From Phenylobacterium sp. Root700 (GTDB lineage Bacteria > Pseudomonadota > Alphaproteobacteria > Caulobacterales > Caulobacteraceae), in NCBI RefSeq assembly GCF_001429025.1, contig NZ_LMHT01000008.1, positions 2,001 to 55,203 on the forward strand: a DNA stretch of 53,203 bases, given 5' to 3'. The notes under the pieces are model-generated. The model ran no database searches. It was given only the letters and a program-made list of their open reading frames with translations, and had not been told where the DNA came from. Shown here in pieces: positions 44,818 through 53,203 of the stretch. The translations under genes were made by a program, and so were the position numbers. The stretch's first letter is position 1; the number at the start of each line of letters is the position of its first letter.

Positions 44818-45603
44818 CTAAACAGGCGTCTGGGCGCCGACCAGGAGCATGGGGTTCATGTTCCGGCCCCGCCATTTCAGGCGCCAGCAGAGGTGCGGGC
44901 CGGTGGCGCGGCCGGTGGCGCCGACGGCGCCGATGCGCTCGCCTCGGGTGACGCTCTGGCCGCGCAGCACATCGACGCTGCTGAGATGCAGGTAGGCGGC
45001 GACCAGGCCCTGGCCGTGATCGATCATGATCAGCCCGCCCTCGAAGAGCATGCCGTTCTCCGCCAGCAGGACGACGCCGCCGGCCGGGGCGTAGACGGGC
45101 GTTCCGCGCGGCGCGGCCAGATCGATCCCGTAGTGGGGCGGGCGGGGCACGCCGTTGAGGATCCGCTGGCCGCCATAGCGGGCGGTGACCCGGAAATCGC
45201 GGACCGGCGAGGAGAACCCGTTGCGGAAGTCGTCGCGGTCGGAGCGGCTGGCGAAGGCGGCGGCCTTGCGGCGGCTCTCGGCGGCGATGCGGGCTTCCAG
45301 CTCGGGGCTGGCCGTGCCGGGAATGACCGGGCCGACCGTGATGCGCTGAACGTCGAAGTCGCCCCTGGCGATATCGAGCGTGCGGCTGGTCTCGCCTTCC
45401 GAGCCGGCGACACGCAGGGTGGACCGGGCGCTGGCGTCGCGGTCAAAACCGATGATGAAGAAGCCGGCCGGCGAGGCGCGGGTGACGGCCTGACCGTCCA
45501 GGTACGTCTGCGCGCCAGGCGCGGTGCGCCCAATGGCGAAGCCGCCCTGCTGATAGCGGCCAGCCAGAGCGAGAGGCTCGGCGGCGCGGGCCGGGGCGGA
45601 CAA
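44818..45603 (-). CDS. exported M23-family peptidase
   Basis: A LytM-like domain (about residues 160-255) follows an extended N-terminal beta domain. Zinc-site residues are visible as HYGIDLAAPRGTPVYAP and AAYLHLSS, but the usual HLH motif reads GPHLCWRLKW, with Cys in place of the second His. It would cut peptidoglycan peptides or regulate such cutting. The first canonical start is TTG at 45603, which splits a good signal peptide. The same frame upstream reads LSRRGAVVGLASIA from a CTG at 45645, just after the DUF2093 stop. Confidence 0.85.
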   Translation of the reverse strand: MSAPARAAEPLALAGRYQQGGFAIGRTAPGAQTYLDGQAVTRASPAGFFIIGFDRDASARSTLRVAGSEGETSRTLDIARGDFDVQRITVGPVIPGTASPELEARIAAESRRKAAAFASRSDRDDFRNGFSSPVRDFRVTARYGGQRILNGVPRPPHYGIDLAAPRGTPVYAPAGGVVLLAENGMLFEGGLIMIDHGQGLVAAYLHLSSVDVLRGQSVTRGERIGAVGATGRATGPHLCWRLKWRGRNMNPMLLVGAQTPV

Positions 45604-45652
45604 TGCGATCGAGGCCAGCCCGACAACCGCCCCGCGGCGGCTCAGGCGCGCG

Positions 45653-45871
45653 TCAGGGATTGAGGTCTTTCCACCGCGCCAATGCTTCTACCGGCGTGGC
45701 GTAGGCTTCCTGGAGGGCTGGGTTCCAGTAGCGCAGGGCCTCCACCGGGATCTTCACCTTGGAGACGGCGCAGATCACGTAGCGTCCCGGCTTGAGAACG
45801 ACGAACTCGCCGTCGCCATAGTGGAGCGAGGCGATGTCGGAGCCGGTGAGGTCGCGGTCGTGGGCGTTCAT
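45653..45871 (-). CDS. DUF2093 protein
   Basis: A 72-residue protein, short and complete, matching DUF2093: an N-terminal acidic segment, then LHYGDGEFVVLKPGRYVICA, IPVEALRYWNPALQEAYATP and a C-terminal RWKDLNP. Function unknown; the family is alphaproteobacterial and usually found near xseA. It lies 28 bases after xseA and just before the M23 peptidase, probably in one transcript. Confidence 0.85.
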   Translation of the reverse strand: MNAHDRDLTGSDIASLHYGDGEFVVLKPGRYVICAVSKVKIPVEALRYWNPALQEAYATPVEALARWKDLNP

Positions 45872-45899
45872 GTCGTGCAGTCTAGCGCGCCAAAACCGA

Positions 45900-47381
45900 T
45901 CAGAACAGATCGCCCTGGTTGGATGGCGTCGTTGCGGGCTTCGCAGGGCGCGCCGGCCTGGCGGGCGCGGGCGGCGCGACAGATGCAATGGGGGGAGCGA
46001 CCACGCTCGCCGGTCCATCGACGACGGCGTCGCGGGACTGGTCGGCGAACACCAGCCGCACGCCTTCGCCGCTGAGCAGCGAGCCGCCCTCGCGGACCAG
46101 GGAGCCGTCGGCGCGGTGCACCCGGGCGAAGCCGCGCTTCAGCGGCGCGCTGGGATCGACCGAGGCGTAGAGCTTGCCCAGGCTGGTCAGCCGCTCGGCC
46201 GTGCGCTCCAGCTTGCGCTCCATCGCCGGCTTCATCCGGACCAGCAATCGGGTCAGCCGTTCGGTGTGAACTTGCTGCGGCCGTTGCAGCAGGCTGGGCG
46301 ACAGGCGCGAAGACACCCGCACCAAGTCGGTATGGTGGGCGGCGACATTGCGCGAGAGGCCGGCGCCGAGGCGGCTGGCGGCGAGGTTGAACCGCTGGGC
46401 GGCCATCTCCACCAGATCCGGCACGCGAGCCAGGGCGCGCCCGGCATGCTCGACCCGTCCCCGGCGATCCTCGACCGCCCGGCCGCCGCAGCGGTGCAGG
46501 CGGCTGGAGAGATCGCCGATATAGGCCCGCAGCTCCGGCAGCACCGGCGTAGCCATCTCGGCCGCGGCGGTGGGCGTCGGCGCGCGGCGGTCGGAGACGA
46601 AGTCGATCAGGGTGGTGTCGGTCTCGTGGCCGACGGCGGAGATTAGCGGGATGGTCCCAGCCGCGACGATGCGGGCCAGGGTTTCATCGTTGAAGGCCCA
46701 CAGATCCTCGACCGAACCGCCGCCGCGCGCGACGATCAAGATGTCGGGGCGCGGCACCGGCCCATCGAGGGGCAGGGCGTTGAAGCGTTGGATGGCGTTA
46801 CCGACCTGGGCGGCGGCGGCGTCGCCCTGGACGACGCAGGGCCAGACGATGACCCGGCAAGGCCAGCGGTCGCGGATGCGGTGCAGGATGTCGCGGATCA
46901 CAGCGCCGGTCGGGCTGGTGATCACGCCGATCGTCGCCGGCATGGTCGGCAGCGGCTGCTTGCGGGCCGGGTCGAACAACCCTTCGCCCTGGAGCTTGGC
47001 CTTCAGCCGCTCAAGCTGGGCCAGCAGGGCGCCGACGCCGGCGACCTCCATGGTCTCGATGACGATCTGATAGCGGGACCCGGCGGGGTAGGTGGTGATC
47101 TTGCCGGTGACGATCACTTCCAGCCCATGCTCGGGCCGGACGGACAGGTTTTTCACCGATCCCTTCCACACCACGCCGTCGATGGCTGAGCGCTCGTCCT
47201 TGAGCGTCAGATAGACGTGCCCGTTGGAGTGGTGGGTGACCTTGGAAAGCTCGGCGCGCAAACGGACGAAGCCGTAGGCGTCTTCAAGCGTGCGCTTAAG
47301 CGCGAAGGCGAGTTCGGAGACCGAGTAGGCCTTGGCGTTGGAGTCGGTGTCGGGCTCGACGTCGGTCATGACCGCAGACAT
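45900..47381 (-). CDS. xseA: exodeoxyribonuclease VII large subunit
   Basis: A 493-residue subunit. The N-terminal OB domain ([40 protein letters not shown]) is followed by the catalytic core with [20 protein letters not shown] and [19 protein letters not shown], then a coiled-coil region and a Pro/Ala linker. The C-terminus is NQGDLF, resembling a beta-clamp binding motif. ATGs at 47381 and 47369 are both possible starts. The small subunit gene xseB is not in this window. Confidence 0.95.
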   Translation of the reverse strand: MSAVMTDVEPDTDSNAKAYSVSELAFALKRTLEDAYGFVRLRAELSKVTHHSNGHVYLTLKDERSAIDGVVWKGSVKNLSVRPEHGLEVIVTGKITTYPAGSRYQIVIETMEVAGVGALLAQLERLKAKLQGEGLFDPARKQPLPTMPATIGVITSPTGAVIRDILHRIRDRWPCRVIVWPCVVQGDAAAAQVGNAIQRFNALPLDGPVPRPDILIVARGGGSVEDLWAFNDETLARIVAAGTIPLISAVGHETDTTLIDFVSDRRAPTPTAAAEMATPVLPELRAYIGDLSSRLHRCGGRAVEDRRGRVEHAGRALARVPDLVEMAAQRFNLAASRLGAGLSRNVAAHHTDLVRVSSRLSPSLLQRPQQVHTERLTRLLVRMKPAMERKLERTAERLTSLGKLYASVDPSAPLKRGFARVHRADGSLVREGGSLLSGEGVRLVFADQSRDAVVDGPASVVAPPIASVAPPAPARPARPAKPATTPSNQGDLF

Positions 47382-47491
47382 AGCGGCGAGAGCCTCAAAG
47401 CCAACCCCCCGCGTAGAGGGCCGGAGGAAGTTAGGGCGCGTACGTCGACAGCCGTGCCGTCGTTATACGCGCCCCAACCCATCCCCCCGGA

Positions 47492-47995
47492 TTAGATGTA
47501 GCGGCGTAGCGAGCGGGCCAGTTCGTTGGCGCCCGAACGCTTCTTGGTCTGCACCGGCTGATAGGCGACGCGCGCGTGCTCCATGCAGTAGACGCCCTCA
47601 TCCTGGCGACGACCGCAGAAGGTGAAGCTGTCGCTCGACGGATCGCCGATCGGCCACTTGCACATGTGCGCGCCCAGGGTCAGCACGGTGGCCGAGCCCG
47701 GAGCTTCGTCGATATAGCGGACCGGCGCCGGCGCAGGTGCGCTGGCGGCGATCGCCGGTTCGGCGATGCGACGCGGCGCGGCCGGAGCCGCGGCGGGACG
47801 CGCCGGACGCGGCGCCTTGAACACCGGGCGAGCCGGCTTCGACGGCGTGGCGCGACCCGACAGGCCCAGGCGGTGGACCTTGCCGATGACGGCGTTGCGG
47901 GTCACCCCGCCCAATTGTTTCGCGATCTGGCTGGCCGAGAGGCCGTCTTGCCAGAGTTTCTTCAGACTCTCGACGCGTTCGTCAGTCCAACCCAT
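47492..47995 (-). CDS. gcrA: GcrA cell-cycle regulator
   Basis: A 167-residue regulator that works with RNA polymerase sigma-70 at promoters carrying CcrM-methylated GANTC sites. It has the N-terminal DNA-binding helix region MGWTDERVESLKKLWQDG, then QIAKQLGGVTRNAVIGKVHR, a Pro/Ala linker, and the conserved sigma-binding C-domain HMCKWPIGDPSSDSFTFCG and EGVYCMEHARVAYQP. GGAGG lies 6 bases before the ATG. This gene is characteristic of Alphaproteobacteria and best studied in Caulobacter. Confidence 0.97.
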   Translation of the reverse strand: MGWTDERVESLKKLWQDGLSASQIAKQLGGVTRNAVIGKVHRLGLSGRATPSKPARPVFKAPRPARPAAAPAAPRRIAEPAIAASAPAPAPVRYIDEAPGSATVLTLGAHMCKWPIGDPSSDSFTFCGRRQDEGVYCMEHARVAYQPVQTKKRSGANELARSLRRYI

Positions 47996-48310
47996 ATCTG
48001 GCCTCCACCCGCTGCATAAGGTCCCGGCGCCGCCCCCGCGGTGGCCGGGATCAACATCTTGTGGCAGTCCCACTTTCTGACCGCCATCAACTACCAGATA
48101 TCGTAACAACTTCCTTAATAGCCACAATAGGCGCCCTCTCCTTCGTCCACAGAAACCACATGTAGCGTCGTTGATTCGAAATTCGCTCCACAGGCGAGCG
48201 GCCGGGGCGGCGAAAAACTGGACGTTTCGGGGGGTGTTTCGGGCGATTGGCGGCCGGGAAAGCGGGGCCTGCGCTTGCGATCTGAACGCGGCGAGCGCAC
48301 ATCGGCTTAC
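47996..48310. promoter_or_regulatory. gcrA / ABC-2 permease divergent intergenic region
   Basis: A 315-base gap between divergent genes, with a relatively A/T-rich centre (about 48090-48180). It contains one GANTC site (GATTC at 48173-48177), about 180 bases upstream of gcrA, and a TTAA at 48113 without a proper CtrA partner. A 24-codon reading (MWFLWTKERAPIVAIKEVV...) lies in it on the minus strand but has no other support. Promoter elements are not clear to me. Confidence 0.5.
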
Positions 48311-49132
48311 ATGAAGGACATGCCCGCCGCCGACGCCGTCATTCCGCCCCAGCCCCGCGACTATCACGGGTTCAACTGGGCCGGTTTCACCACGCTTTAC
48401 CTGCGCGAGATCCGCCGGTTCTGGAAGGTGGGGATGCAGACCCTGGCCGCCCCGGTGGTGACGGCCCTTCTCTATATGATGGTCTTCGTGGTGGCCGTGC
48501 AGGGCGCGGCCCCGCCGATCCATGGAACACCCTTCGCGATCTTCGTCGCGCCGGGGCTGATCATGATGCAGATCCTGAACAACGCCTTCTCGAACTCGTC
48601 GTCATCGCTGCTGCAGGCCAAGTTCAACGGCCTGGTCGGCGACTTCATGACCCCGCCGCTGACGCCGCTGGAGCAGGTGCTGGCCTTCGCGCTCGGCGCG
48701 GCGACCCGCGGGGTGGTGGTGGGCGCGGTGACCTTCGCGGCGATCCTGCCCTTCGCCTGGCTGCCGATCACCCATCTTTGGGCGGTGCTCTATTTCGGGA
48801 TCAGCGCGGCGCTGATCCTGGGCATGCTGGGGATTATGGCTGGGCTGTGGGCCGAGAAGTTCGACCACATGGCGGTGGTGACCAACTTCATCATCATGCC
48901 GATGACGTTCCTGTCGGGGACCTTCTACCTGGTCGACCGCCTGCCCGAGCCGTTCCGCACGGCCAGTCACTACAACCCGTTCTTCTATCTGATCGACGGG
49001 TTCCGCTACGGCTTCATCGGCCACGCGGAGGGCTCGCTGCTGGCCGGGGTCGGCGTGACCGCCGGCCTGGTGATCGCCTTCGCCTGCCTGTGCATGTGGA
49101 TGTTCGAGACCGGCTACAAGCTGAAGACCTGA
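48311..49132 (+). CDS. ABC-2 type transporter permease
   Basis: A 273-residue permease of the YadH/NodJ group with about six membrane segments. The ABC-2 signature is in MPMTFLSGTFYLVDRLPEPF and the following HYNPFFYLIDGFRYGFIGHAE. It needs an ATP-binding partner, usually encoded next door, but none is adjacent here. It probably exports a lipid-linked glycan, drug or other hydrophobic compound. Confidence 0.9.
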   Translation: MKDMPAADAVIPPQPRDYHGFNWAGFTTLYLREIRRFWKVGMQTLAAPVVTALLYMMVFVVAVQGAAPPIHGTPFAIFVAPGLIMMQILNNAFSNSSSSLLQAKFNGLVGDFMTPPLTPLEQVLAFALGAATRGVVVGAVTFAAILPFAWLPITHLWAVLYFGISAALILGMLGIMAGLWAEKFDHMAVVTNFIIMPMTFLSGTFYLVDRLPEPFRTASHYNPFFYLIDGFRYGFIGHAEGSLLAGVGVTAGLVIAFACLCMWMFETGYKLKT

Positions 49133-49147
49133 AGCCGGCCCCAGGGT

Positions 49148-49558
49148 TCAGGTCTGCGGCACGCCCACGGCGATCATCTCGACATGGGTCGGCGCCCCCC
49201 GGGTGATCACCGGCGTATGAGTGTCGGTGATGAAGCGCAGCTTGCCGTCGACCTCGATGCGGGCCGAGACCGAATAGGTGTGGTTGGGGATGATCTTGGC
49301 CGGGTCATAGGCCAGCTTGAAGTTGATCGGCGGGGCGCGGACGTCGGAGATCACCTGGGTGGCGATCACCTTGGCCGGGGCGTCCATCGGCGAGGTGTCG
49401 GCCAGGGTTACGGTCACCACGCCGGGCGGCGCCAGCATGATCCGCTCGCGATAGATGACAGAGCCCGTCACCTCCGCTGTTCCGGCCGGCGGCTGCATGG
49501 AGGCGCATCCCGAAAGGCCCAAGGCGGCGGCGACGGCGAGTGTCTGCGGAAGGCTCAT
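49148..49558 (-). CDS. YbaY/YscW-like lipoprotein
   Basis: A 136-residue lipoprotein (lipobox LSGC before ASMQPP). The mature domain reads EVTGSVIYRERIMLAPPGVVTVTLADTS split over two strands and ends with a beta strand near VITRGAPTHVEMI, matching the YbaY/YscW family of beta-sandwich lipoproteins. Function unknown outside the type III pilotins. AGGAG lies 7 bases before the ATG. It converges on the ABC permease. Confidence 0.85.
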   Translation of the reverse strand: MSLPQTLAVAAALGLSGCASMQPPAGTAEVTGSVIYRERIMLAPPGVVTVTLADTSPMDAPAKVIATQVISDVRAPPINFKLAYDPAKIIPNHTYSVSARIEVDGKLRFITDTHTPVITRGAPTHVEMIAVGVPQT

Positions 49559-49731
49559 GCTCTACTCCTGCATGGATCGGTCCCGTGACCATGAACCCAC
49601 AGGTCGCCATCGTCTATCGGCTGTCACAGAACCGACGATTGACAGACCCCCGTTCCAAGCGGAAAACGCCAAGCCTTCCAGTCCCCGCCGCCCAGCAGCG
49701 GGGCTGATTACGTTTTCGGAGGGCCATCCCC

Positions 49732-50961
49732 GTGACTGAAAAGACCGCGCATCAAGCCGCGACCGTTCCCAGCGACCACATCATGGGCGTCTATAATCGC
49801 GCCCCGCTGGCGTTTGAACGAGGCGAAGGCGCGCGACTGTTCACCACGGACGGCGTGGCCTATCTCGACTGCATGGCCGGCATCGCGGTCAACGCGCTGG
49901 GCCACTCCCACCCCAAGCTGGTCCAGGCGGTGAAGGACCAGGCCGAGAAGCTCTGGCACGTCTCCAACGTCTTCAAGATCCCGGGCCAGGAAAAGCTGGC
50001 CAAGGTGCTGACCGACCTGACCGGCCTGGACGAGGTGTTCTTCACCAACTCCGGCGCCGAGGCGATCGAGTGCGCGATCAAGACCGCGCGCAAGTATCAC
50101 TGGGCGCGCGGCGACGTTGAGCGGATCGACATCATTGGTTTCGAGGGCTCGTTCCACGGCCGCACCCTGGCCTCGGTCAACGCCTCGGGCAACGCGGCCT
50201 ATCTGGAAGGCTTCGGCCCCCGGATGCCAGGCTTCGTCCAACTGCCCTTCGACGACATGGACGCCCTGAAGGCGGCCGTCGGCCCGACCACGGCGGCGAT
50301 CATCGTCGAGCCCGTGCAGGGCGAGGGCGGCGCGCGTTCGCTGTCCGAGCAGAGCCTGAAGGCGCTGCGCCAGCTTTGCGATGAAACCGGGACCTTGCTG
50401 ATCTTCGACGAGATCCAGTGCGGCCTGGGCCGGACCGGCAAGCTGTTCGCCTATGAATGGGCCGATGGCGTGAAGCCCGACATCCTGGCGCTGGCCAAGG
50501 CGCTCGGCGGCGGTTTCCCGGTCGGCGCGTGCGTCACCAGCGCCGAGGCGGGAGCCGGCATGACGGTCGGCTCGCACGGCTCGACCTACGGCGGCAACCC
50601 GCTGGCCATGGCGGTGGCGCTGGCCTCGATGGAGGAGCTCGCCAAGCCGGAGCTGATGGACCACGTCCGCGAGGTCACCGGCTACTTCACCCAGCAGTTC
50701 AACGGTCTGAAGGACCGCTATCCCGACGTCGTGGTCGATATCCGCGGCAAGGGCATGCTGATGGGCCTGAAGCTCGCCACGCCGAACCGCGAGTTCATGC
50801 AGCACGCCCGCGACCAGCACCTGCTGATCGCCGGTGGCGGCGACAACTGCATACGCCTGCTGCCGCCGCTCACCCTCACGCTCGAGGAAGCGCGCGAAGC
50901 GGTCAGCAAGTTGGAGCTGGCCTGCGAAGCCGCCCGCGCCAAGGCCAAGGCGGCGGCCTAA
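49732..50961 (+). CDS. argD: acetylornithine aminotransferase
   Basis: A 409-residue class III PLP aminotransferase, moving an amino group to N-acetylglutamate semialdehyde in arginine synthesis. It has YNRAPLAFERGEGARLF, FTNSGAEAIECAIKTAR, GFEGSFHGRTLASVNASG, FDEIQCGLGRTGKLFAYE and the PLP-Lys in LALAKALGGGFPVGA. The start is GTG, 8 bases after GGAGGG. It is upstream of argF and hslO. Confidence 0.95.
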   Translation: MTEKTAHQAATVPSDHIMGVYNRAPLAFERGEGARLFTTDGVAYLDCMAGIAVNALGHSHPKLVQAVKDQAEKLWHVSNVFKIPGQEKLAKVLTDLTGLDEVFFTNSGAEAIECAIKTARKYHWARGDVERIDIIGFEGSFHGRTLASVNASGNAAYLEGFGPRMPGFVQLPFDDMDALKAAVGPTTAAIIVEPVQGEGGARSLSEQSLKALRQLCDETGTLLIFDEIQCGLGRTGKLFAYEWADGVKPDILALAKALGGGFPVGACVTSAEAGAGMTVGSHGSTYGGNPLAMAVALASMEELAKPELMDHVREVTGYFTQQFNGLKDRYPDVVVDIRGKGMLMGLKLATPNREFMQHARDQHLLIAGGGDNCIRLLPPLTLTLEEAREAVSKLELACEAARAKAKAAA

Positions 50962-51066
50962 CCCGTTCGATCCGGCGCCGAGCCGGCGCCACATCAAGCT
51001 CTCCGGTCTTCCAGCGGAAACTGGGCCCCGGCCAATGGTCGGGGCGATCGGAGTTGGAGCTAGTCG

Positions 51067-52005
51067 ATGACCCAATCGCCGAGACACTTCGTTGACCTGT
51101 GGCGGCTTGAAGCCGCCGACCTGCGCGCCATCCTCGATGACGCCCAGGCGCGCAAGGCCGCGCGGCGCGGCTGGCCGCAGGGCCGCGTGGACGGCGACGC
51201 GCCGGCCCGCGAGCGGACCCTGGCGATGATCTTCCAGAAGAACTCGACCCGCACGCGCTTCTCGTTCGACGCGGCGATGCGCCAGCTGGGCGGCGACGTG
51301 ATCATCTCCACGGCCAACGACATGCAGCTGGGTCGCGGCGAGAGCATCGAGGACACCGCCAAGGTGCTGTCGCGGATGGTCGACGCCATCATGCTGCGCG
51401 CCAACAGCCACGAGGACGTGGAGCGGCTGGCCTACGCCTCCAGCGTGCCGGTGATCAACGGTCTGTCCGACAAGGGGCACCCCTGCCAGATCATCGCCGA
51501 CCTGATGACCTTCGAGGAGCATCGCGGGCCGGTGGCCGGCAGGACCTTCGCCTGGGTGGGCGATGGCAACAACATGTGCTCGAGCTTCATCCATGCGGCG
51601 CCGAAGCTGGGCTTTAAGCTGAACATCGCCAGCCCGGCGGTCTATCACCCTGATCTGATGGATCTGGCGCGGGCCGCCGAGTTGCAGGGCCAGATCATGA
51701 CCACGGACGACCCGCGCGAGGCCGTGCGCGGCGCCGACTGCGTCCTGACCGACACCTGGGTTTCGATGGGCGACACCGACCACGACGAGCGCCTGGCGGC
51801 CCTTGAGCCCTATCAGGTCGACGAGGGCCTGATGGCGCTTGCCGACAAGGACGGGATCTTCATGCACTGCCTGCCCGCGCACCGCGGCGAGGAAGTGACC
51901 GACGCCGTGATCGATGGGCCGCGGTCGGTGATCTGGGATGAGGCGGAAAACCGCATCCACGCCCAGAAGTCGATCCTGGCCTGGTGTTTCGGCGCGATCG
52001 GCTAA
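51067..52005 (+). CDS. argF: ornithine carbamoyltransferase
   Basis: A 312-residue enzyme making citrulline from ornithine and carbamoyl phosphate. The carbamoyl phosphate motif is NSTRTRFSF (Ser60 to Arg64), followed by [17 protein letters not shown], the ornithine loop TDTWVSMGD and the catalytic [15 protein letters not shown] lies 7 bases before the ATG. It follows argD by 105 bases and is followed by hslO. Confidence 0.97.
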   Translation: MTQSPRHFVDLWRLEAADLRAILDDAQARKAARRGWPQGRVDGDAPARERTLAMIFQKNSTRTRFSFDAAMRQLGGDVIISTANDMQLGRGESIEDTAKVLSRMVDAIMLRANSHEDVERLAYASSVPVINGLSDKGHPCQIIADLMTFEEHRGPVAGRTFAWVGDGNNMCSSFIHAAPKLGFKLNIASPAVYHPDLMDLARAAELQGQIMTTDDPREAVRGADCVLTDTWVSMGDTDHDERLAALEPYQVDEGLMALADKDGIFMHCLPAHRGEEVTDAVIDGPRSVIWDEAENRIHAQKSILAWCFGAIG

Positions 52006-52062
52006 CGATCACGCGGCGCTGAAGCTCGCAACTGAAGGACGCCGCCCCTATATGCCCGCACC

Positions 52063-52977
52063 ATGTCCGACATAGCTCTTCAAATCGCCCCCGATGACAT
52101 CGTCGCCCCCTTCCAGGTCGAAGGGGAGTCCGTGCGCGGCCGCCTCGTTCGTATGGGCGCGGCCGTCCACGAGATCATTTCCGGCCACGACTATCCCGAA
52201 CCGGTCGCCAATCTGCTCGGGGAGGCCTGCGCGCTCGCCGCCCTGGTGGGTTCCAGCCTCAAGTTCGACGGCCGGCTGATCGTCCAGGCGCAGGGCGACG
52301 GCCCGGTCCGCTATGTGGTCGCCGATTACGACACCTCCGGCTCGTTGCGCGGCTACTGCCGGTTCGACGAGGATAGGGTGGCCGAGATCGCCAAGGGCTT
52401 CGTGCGTCCCGGCGCCAAGAGCTTGCTCGGCGAGGGCGTCTTCATCATGACCGTGGACCAGGGCCCGGACATGGACCGCTATCAGGGCGTCACCGCCATT
52501 GAGGGCGAGACGCTCGCCCTCTGCGCCGAACAGTACTTCGCCCAGTCGGAGCAGACCCCCACGCGGGTGCGCCTGGCCGTGGGGCAGGCCGATGTCGGGG
52601 AGGGGATGCGCTGGCGGGCGGGCGGCATGCTGATCCAGAACATCGCCGAGGATGATACGCGCGGTTCGACGGCCGAGGCCTGGGTGCGCTCGCAGGCCTT
52701 CTTCGAAACCATTGGCGAGGACGAGCTGCTGGATCCGACGATCTCGGCCGAGACCCTGCTGTTCCGTCTCTTCCATGAGGATGGCGTGCGGGTGTTCGAG
52801 CCCAAGCAGCTGCAGGCCTTCTGCCGCTGCTCGCATGAGCGCATCGAGTCCGTGCTCAAATCCTTCGATCAGGCCGAACGCGCCGAGATGGTCGAGGATG
52901 ACGGCCAGATCCGGGTGACCTGCGAGTATTGCTCGCGGGTCTACGCCATCGACCCGGCCACGATCGCCGACGCCTGA
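52063..52977 (+). CDS. hslO: Hsp33 redox-regulated chaperone
   Basis: A 304-residue chaperone, activated when oxidative unfolding releases zinc from its C-terminal Cys cluster. The CxC pair is in FCRCSHERIESV (about residue 268) and the CxxC pair in VTCEYCSRVYAI near the end, so all four zinc ligands are present. The N-terminal substrate-binding domain includes VRYVVADYDTSGSLRGYCRF. It lies 57 bases after argF. Confidence 0.96.
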   Translation: MSDIALQIAPDDIVAPFQVEGESVRGRLVRMGAAVHEIISGHDYPEPVANLLGEACALAALVGSSLKFDGRLIVQAQGDGPVRYVVADYDTSGSLRGYCRFDEDRVAEIAKGFVRPGAKSLLGEGVFIMTVDQGPDMDRYQGVTAIEGETLALCAEQYFAQSEQTPTRVRLAVGQADVGEGMRWRAGGMLIQNIAEDDTRGSTAEAWVRSQAFFETIGEDELLDPTISAETLLFRLFHEDGVRVFEPKQLQAFCRCSHERIESVLKSFDQAERAEMVEDDGQIRVTCEYCSRVYAIDPATIADA

Positions 52978-53203
52978 GGGCCGGCTTTCCAAGGGCGTGG
53001 CGCGAGGGTTCGAAAGAATCTGTCGTGAAATGTTCGTGCGGGGTTGCGCCCCACCGGGAGGATGGGTAGAAGCCGCCCTCGCTCGGAAACGGGCCGGACG
53101 GAGACGGGGTTGGCGGCGGACAAGTCGTTGATTTTGTTTCGGAAAGGTTTGTGACTGGGGGTGGCGATCGAGCCGCTTGAGTGAGCCTTGGGAGTGATCC
53201 TGA
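52978..53203. other. terminal noncoding stretch
   Basis: I see no gene or clear terminator in the last 226 bases. A gene may begin just beyond the edge. Confidence 0.4.

Noticed and set aside
48103..48162. 24-codon leader peptide upstream of gcrA
   Set aside because: No ribosome-binding site of note, no family match, and ends far from gcrA without overlap.
48103..48165. CtrA binding site (TTAA-N7-TTAA) upstream of gcrA
   Set aside because: Only one TTAA is present. The partner half-site at the right spacing reads TAAC, matching two of four bases.
49708..51960. 750-codon open frame opposite argD and argF
   Set aside because: Antisense shadow of two conserved enzymes, with no domain of its own.

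Overview
The window comes from a GC-rich alphaproteobacterium, most likely a member of the Caulobacterales (Caulobacter or Phenylobacterium type). The main markers are a clear gcrA cell-cycle regulator, an EipA/DUF1134 envelope protein, a DUF2093 protein and general gene content. It is ordinary chromosome: I see no rRNA, tRNA, CRISPR array, phage, integrase or insertion sequence. I annotate 56 protein genes, tightly packed and often coupled through ATGA or TGATG overlaps.

Layout, left to right. (1) 0.1-12.7 kb is a dismantled translation cluster on the minus strand: infC (AUU start), then after a 6.7-kb interruption rpmI-rplT and its terminator, then pheS, an ASCH-domain gene and pheT. The interruption carries a DUF1345 membrane protein, an RhtA-like exporter with a divergent Lrp regulator, two tandem MFS exporters and a secreted amidohydrolase. 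(2) 12.8-23.7 kb holds two glycosyltransferases, a hydrolase-chrA pair, galU with an SDR gene, a small repeat lipoprotein, glmS and glmM back to back, and an adenine/adenosine deaminase. (3) 23.7-26.9 kb has a 115-bp nested palindromic element, then the uncharacterised DUF969-DUF979-DUF2891 operon and a small membrane protein. (4) 27.1-32.6 kb is an envelope-sugar block (ugd, phosphomannomutase/phosphoglucomutase, arabinose-5-phosphate isomerase) next to gpmA and a stand-alone deaminase. (5) 32.7-42.4 kb is the most accessory part: two paralogous pentapeptide-repeat proteins, a crotonase, a GFA-type zinc protein, a small heat-shock gene, two exported methyltransferase-like paralogues, a PPOX protein, a DUF3617 protein, an SCP2 protein and a lipase-like hydrolase with a histone-H1-like tail. 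(6) 42.4-53.2 kb is housekeeping: hisN-like phosphatase, XRE regulator, LpxL-like acyltransferase, M23 peptidase, DUF2093, xseA, gcrA, an orphan ABC-2 permease, a YbaY-like lipoprotein, and argD-argF-hslO.

How the genes work together. galU and ugd make UDP-glucose and UDP-glucuronate. glmS and glmM feed UDP-GlcNAc. The phosphohexomutase supplies hexose-1-phosphates and the SIS/CBS isomerase feeds Kdo. The glycosyltransferases and the LpxL-like enzyme would use such products in envelope polysaccharide and lipid A. argD and argF are two steps of arginine synthesis.

Best regulatory signals. The small heat-shock gene has a sigma-32-like promoter (37294-37322) followed by three consecutive hairpins. 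The last hairpin sequesters the Shine-Dalgarno sequence with a UUGCU motif and a bulged G, as in a ROSE RNA thermometer, and three strong hairpins lie downstream of the gene. infC starts with AUU. The main candidates for undescribed biology are the exported methyltransferase-like pair, the SCP2/lipase operon with the basic tail, the DUF969-DUF979-DUF2891 module and the pentapeptide pair.
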